Origin: Zygnema circumcarinatum
Lineage: Eukaryota; Streptophyta; Zygnematophyceae; Zygnematales; Zygnemataceae
Assembly: GCA_037447605.1 (NCBI GenBank)
Contig: CM074804.1
Coordinates: 2,477,120 to 2,531,604, forward strand
Direction: 5' to 3'
Length of the DNA: 54,485 bases
Part shown: in pieces, positions 53,280 to 54,485 of the stretch
Position numbering within the stretch: position 1 is the first letter of the stretch
How the letters are laid out: each line of letters opens with the position of its first letter
Program-made: the position numbers and the translations under genes
The notes under the pieces: model-generated
Seen by the model: the letters and a program-made list of their open reading frames with translations, nothing else
What the model was told of the DNA's origin: nothing
Database searches by the model: none

Positions 53280-54485
53280 ATGGCGCGACTTTCCGGCCTC
53301 ACCTGCTTCGCCCCAAGCGCCACCATGAGCCCCTCCCGCGACGACTTCCCTTCCTCCAGGAAGCCTCAGCCCTCCGCCCAACCTGCCGTACAGCCGTCTC
53401 CCAGACCAGCGCCAGGTGGCGGCTTTTGGAGCGACGCCGACGACCCCCCCACCGCCGTGTCCTCCGCCTGCCTCCACTTCTCCCCCCTCCTCGCGGAGCT
53501 CGCGCGGGGAGGGGTCGCCGCCATAGTGGGGGACCTGCGGCGCGCGGAGCAGGGGGGGCGGCGGCAGGGCCTGGGCCTCGGCCTGCTGCAGTGGCTCGCG
53601 CGGGGGAGGGCCGGGGAGGAGGGGGCGGGGGCGGGGGAGGGGGCGGGGGAGGGGACCCTCGATAAAGTCGCGGAGCGGCGGCTCCTCGCGCTGCTTCTGG
53701 GGACGCCTATGGCCGCGCAAACGGCGCACTTCCGGGTCTCCACGGAAGGGGCTTCCGAACCCGACGTTCCGGTGCGTTTCTTTTTATTTTCAAAAGAACA
53801 AACAAGCGAAAAACAAAAAATTAACAAAAAGAAGTATACATATGTACAAACAGTACATTAGTACGACTATACTTTGTAATTGTATGTACATTTTTTGTCA
53901 GGTTTTGACAGTTGGATTAAAGGATGAAACAGTCATCTGACGGATTTCCGCGAGTGTTTAGGTTGAAATGTGAGGCATTGTAAAGTTTTGCAACTGTCAC
54001 TAAGTAGTTGTCGTGTTCTAGCAATAGAACTTTCTAAGAGAAGGGACAAGCAGGAGGCCGGCTTTCTGTAGGGCCTGTTTTTTTTTTTTTTGAAATGTGG
54101 GGGTTTTGGGCCTTATCATGGAAATATTTTTCAGGAAAAACTGTTGGCTTTACAAGTGGTGAAGCAGTTTCTGGCAGCAGCCGGCGGCGGCGCGACGAGT
54201 TCCGAAGCCATTGGGCGGAGCAGATGGGTTTCAGGAAAAGTCACAATGTGGCCCTCGGAGGTTCGAATTGGAAACAAAGTCCATTTTTCGCAGCCGTTTC
54301 CGACGGCAGCGGACGCATGTGGCAGTTTCACCGTGGCGCAGGTGCACCCGAACAGCTGGCGAGCGGACGTTTCTATGTCGGATGTGAAAGTTTCCGCCGG
54401 CTGCAACGGAATATCGCTGTGGCGGCACACTTCATGGGACGGCTCGCATTCCGTTAAGGGGCCGTTGCGACCGTTGAGACGCTTG
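53280..54485 (+). CDS. DUF620 plant-specific protein, 3' end outside window
   Basis: This belongs to the plant-specific DUF620 family, whose biochemical role is not known. Exons: 53280-53771 and 54135 to the window end, joined in phase 0 (281 residues visible). Exon 1 is low-complexity, Gly/Arg-rich at its centre and ends TAHFRVSTEG. Exon 2 reads EKLLALQVVKQFLAAAGG, then GRSRWVSGKVTMWPSEV, then a stretch aligning with FVLWQ.NPD.W..EL, ending SAGCNGISLWRHTSWDGSHS and KGPLRPLRRL. This matches the family's block order, including KI.AGSDGKVAWR.T.W and RGP.RPLRR. Several otherwise conserved aromatic positions differ. The sequence ends in mid-exon. Confidence 0.8.

Overview
The window is nuclear DNA from a green-lineage organism. 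It carries at least fourteen spliced genes with GT-AG introns. The gene set includes plastid-targeted proteins (a plastid glucose transporter, thylakoid ascorbate peroxidase, a DNL zinc-finger protein and a probable plastid LEA protein), an XTH cell-wall enzyme, an R2R3-MYB and a plant-specific DUF620 protein. These point to a streptophyte. A secreted protein made of PAN/Apple-like modules joined by SPPPP hinges is more typical of green algae than of seed plants, so a charophyte (for example zygnematophycean) alga is my best guess. The species cannot be fixed from sequence alone. Exon models were built by hand from splice signals, reading phase and family conservation. For most genes every exon junction is in phase.

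Layout. 1-2115 (+): 3' end of a plastid glucose transporter. 3547-6651 (+): clade-B PP2C with a MAPK-docking motif. 8298-10353 (+): XTH-type GH16 enzyme. 12476-14511 (+): R2R3-MYB resembling subgroup 22. 15387-21061 (-): golgin-84-like protein with a 1.46 kb GAGGGA array in its last intron. 21965-25505 (+): RAD51, divergent from the golgin gene. 26067-27581 (-): LEA-like protein with a probable transit peptide. 28105-29659 (+): poorly resolved gene of unknown function containing an inverted exon duplication. 30985-36101 (-): thylakoid ascorbate peroxidase, divergent from the DNL zinc-finger gene at 36950-38193 (+). 38941-43828 (-): 1,179-residue modular PAN/hinge glycoprotein. 43829-48295: long gene-free stretch with a possible hAT-like MITE. 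48296-49410 (+): PPPDE/DeSI-1-type isopeptidase. 50472-51885 (-): OTU deubiquitinase whose catalytic exon is probably inside a 100-N gap. 53280-54485 (+): DUF620 gene cut off by the window end.

Non-coding DNA is rich in simple purine/pyrimidine tracts, degenerate telomere-type repeats (CCCTAAA/TTAGGG) in introns and leaders, and clustered CACGTG palindromes upstream of genes. The genes do not form one pathway. Several (PP2C, MYB, LEA, APX, RAD51) belong to families linked to stress or genome maintenance, and several of their upstream regions share ABRE/G-box-type ACGTGG elements. The signals I rate highest are the phase-1 exon-module gene, the inverted exon duplication, the symmetric telomere-type repeats in the golgin/RAD51 leaders, and the GAGGGA array.
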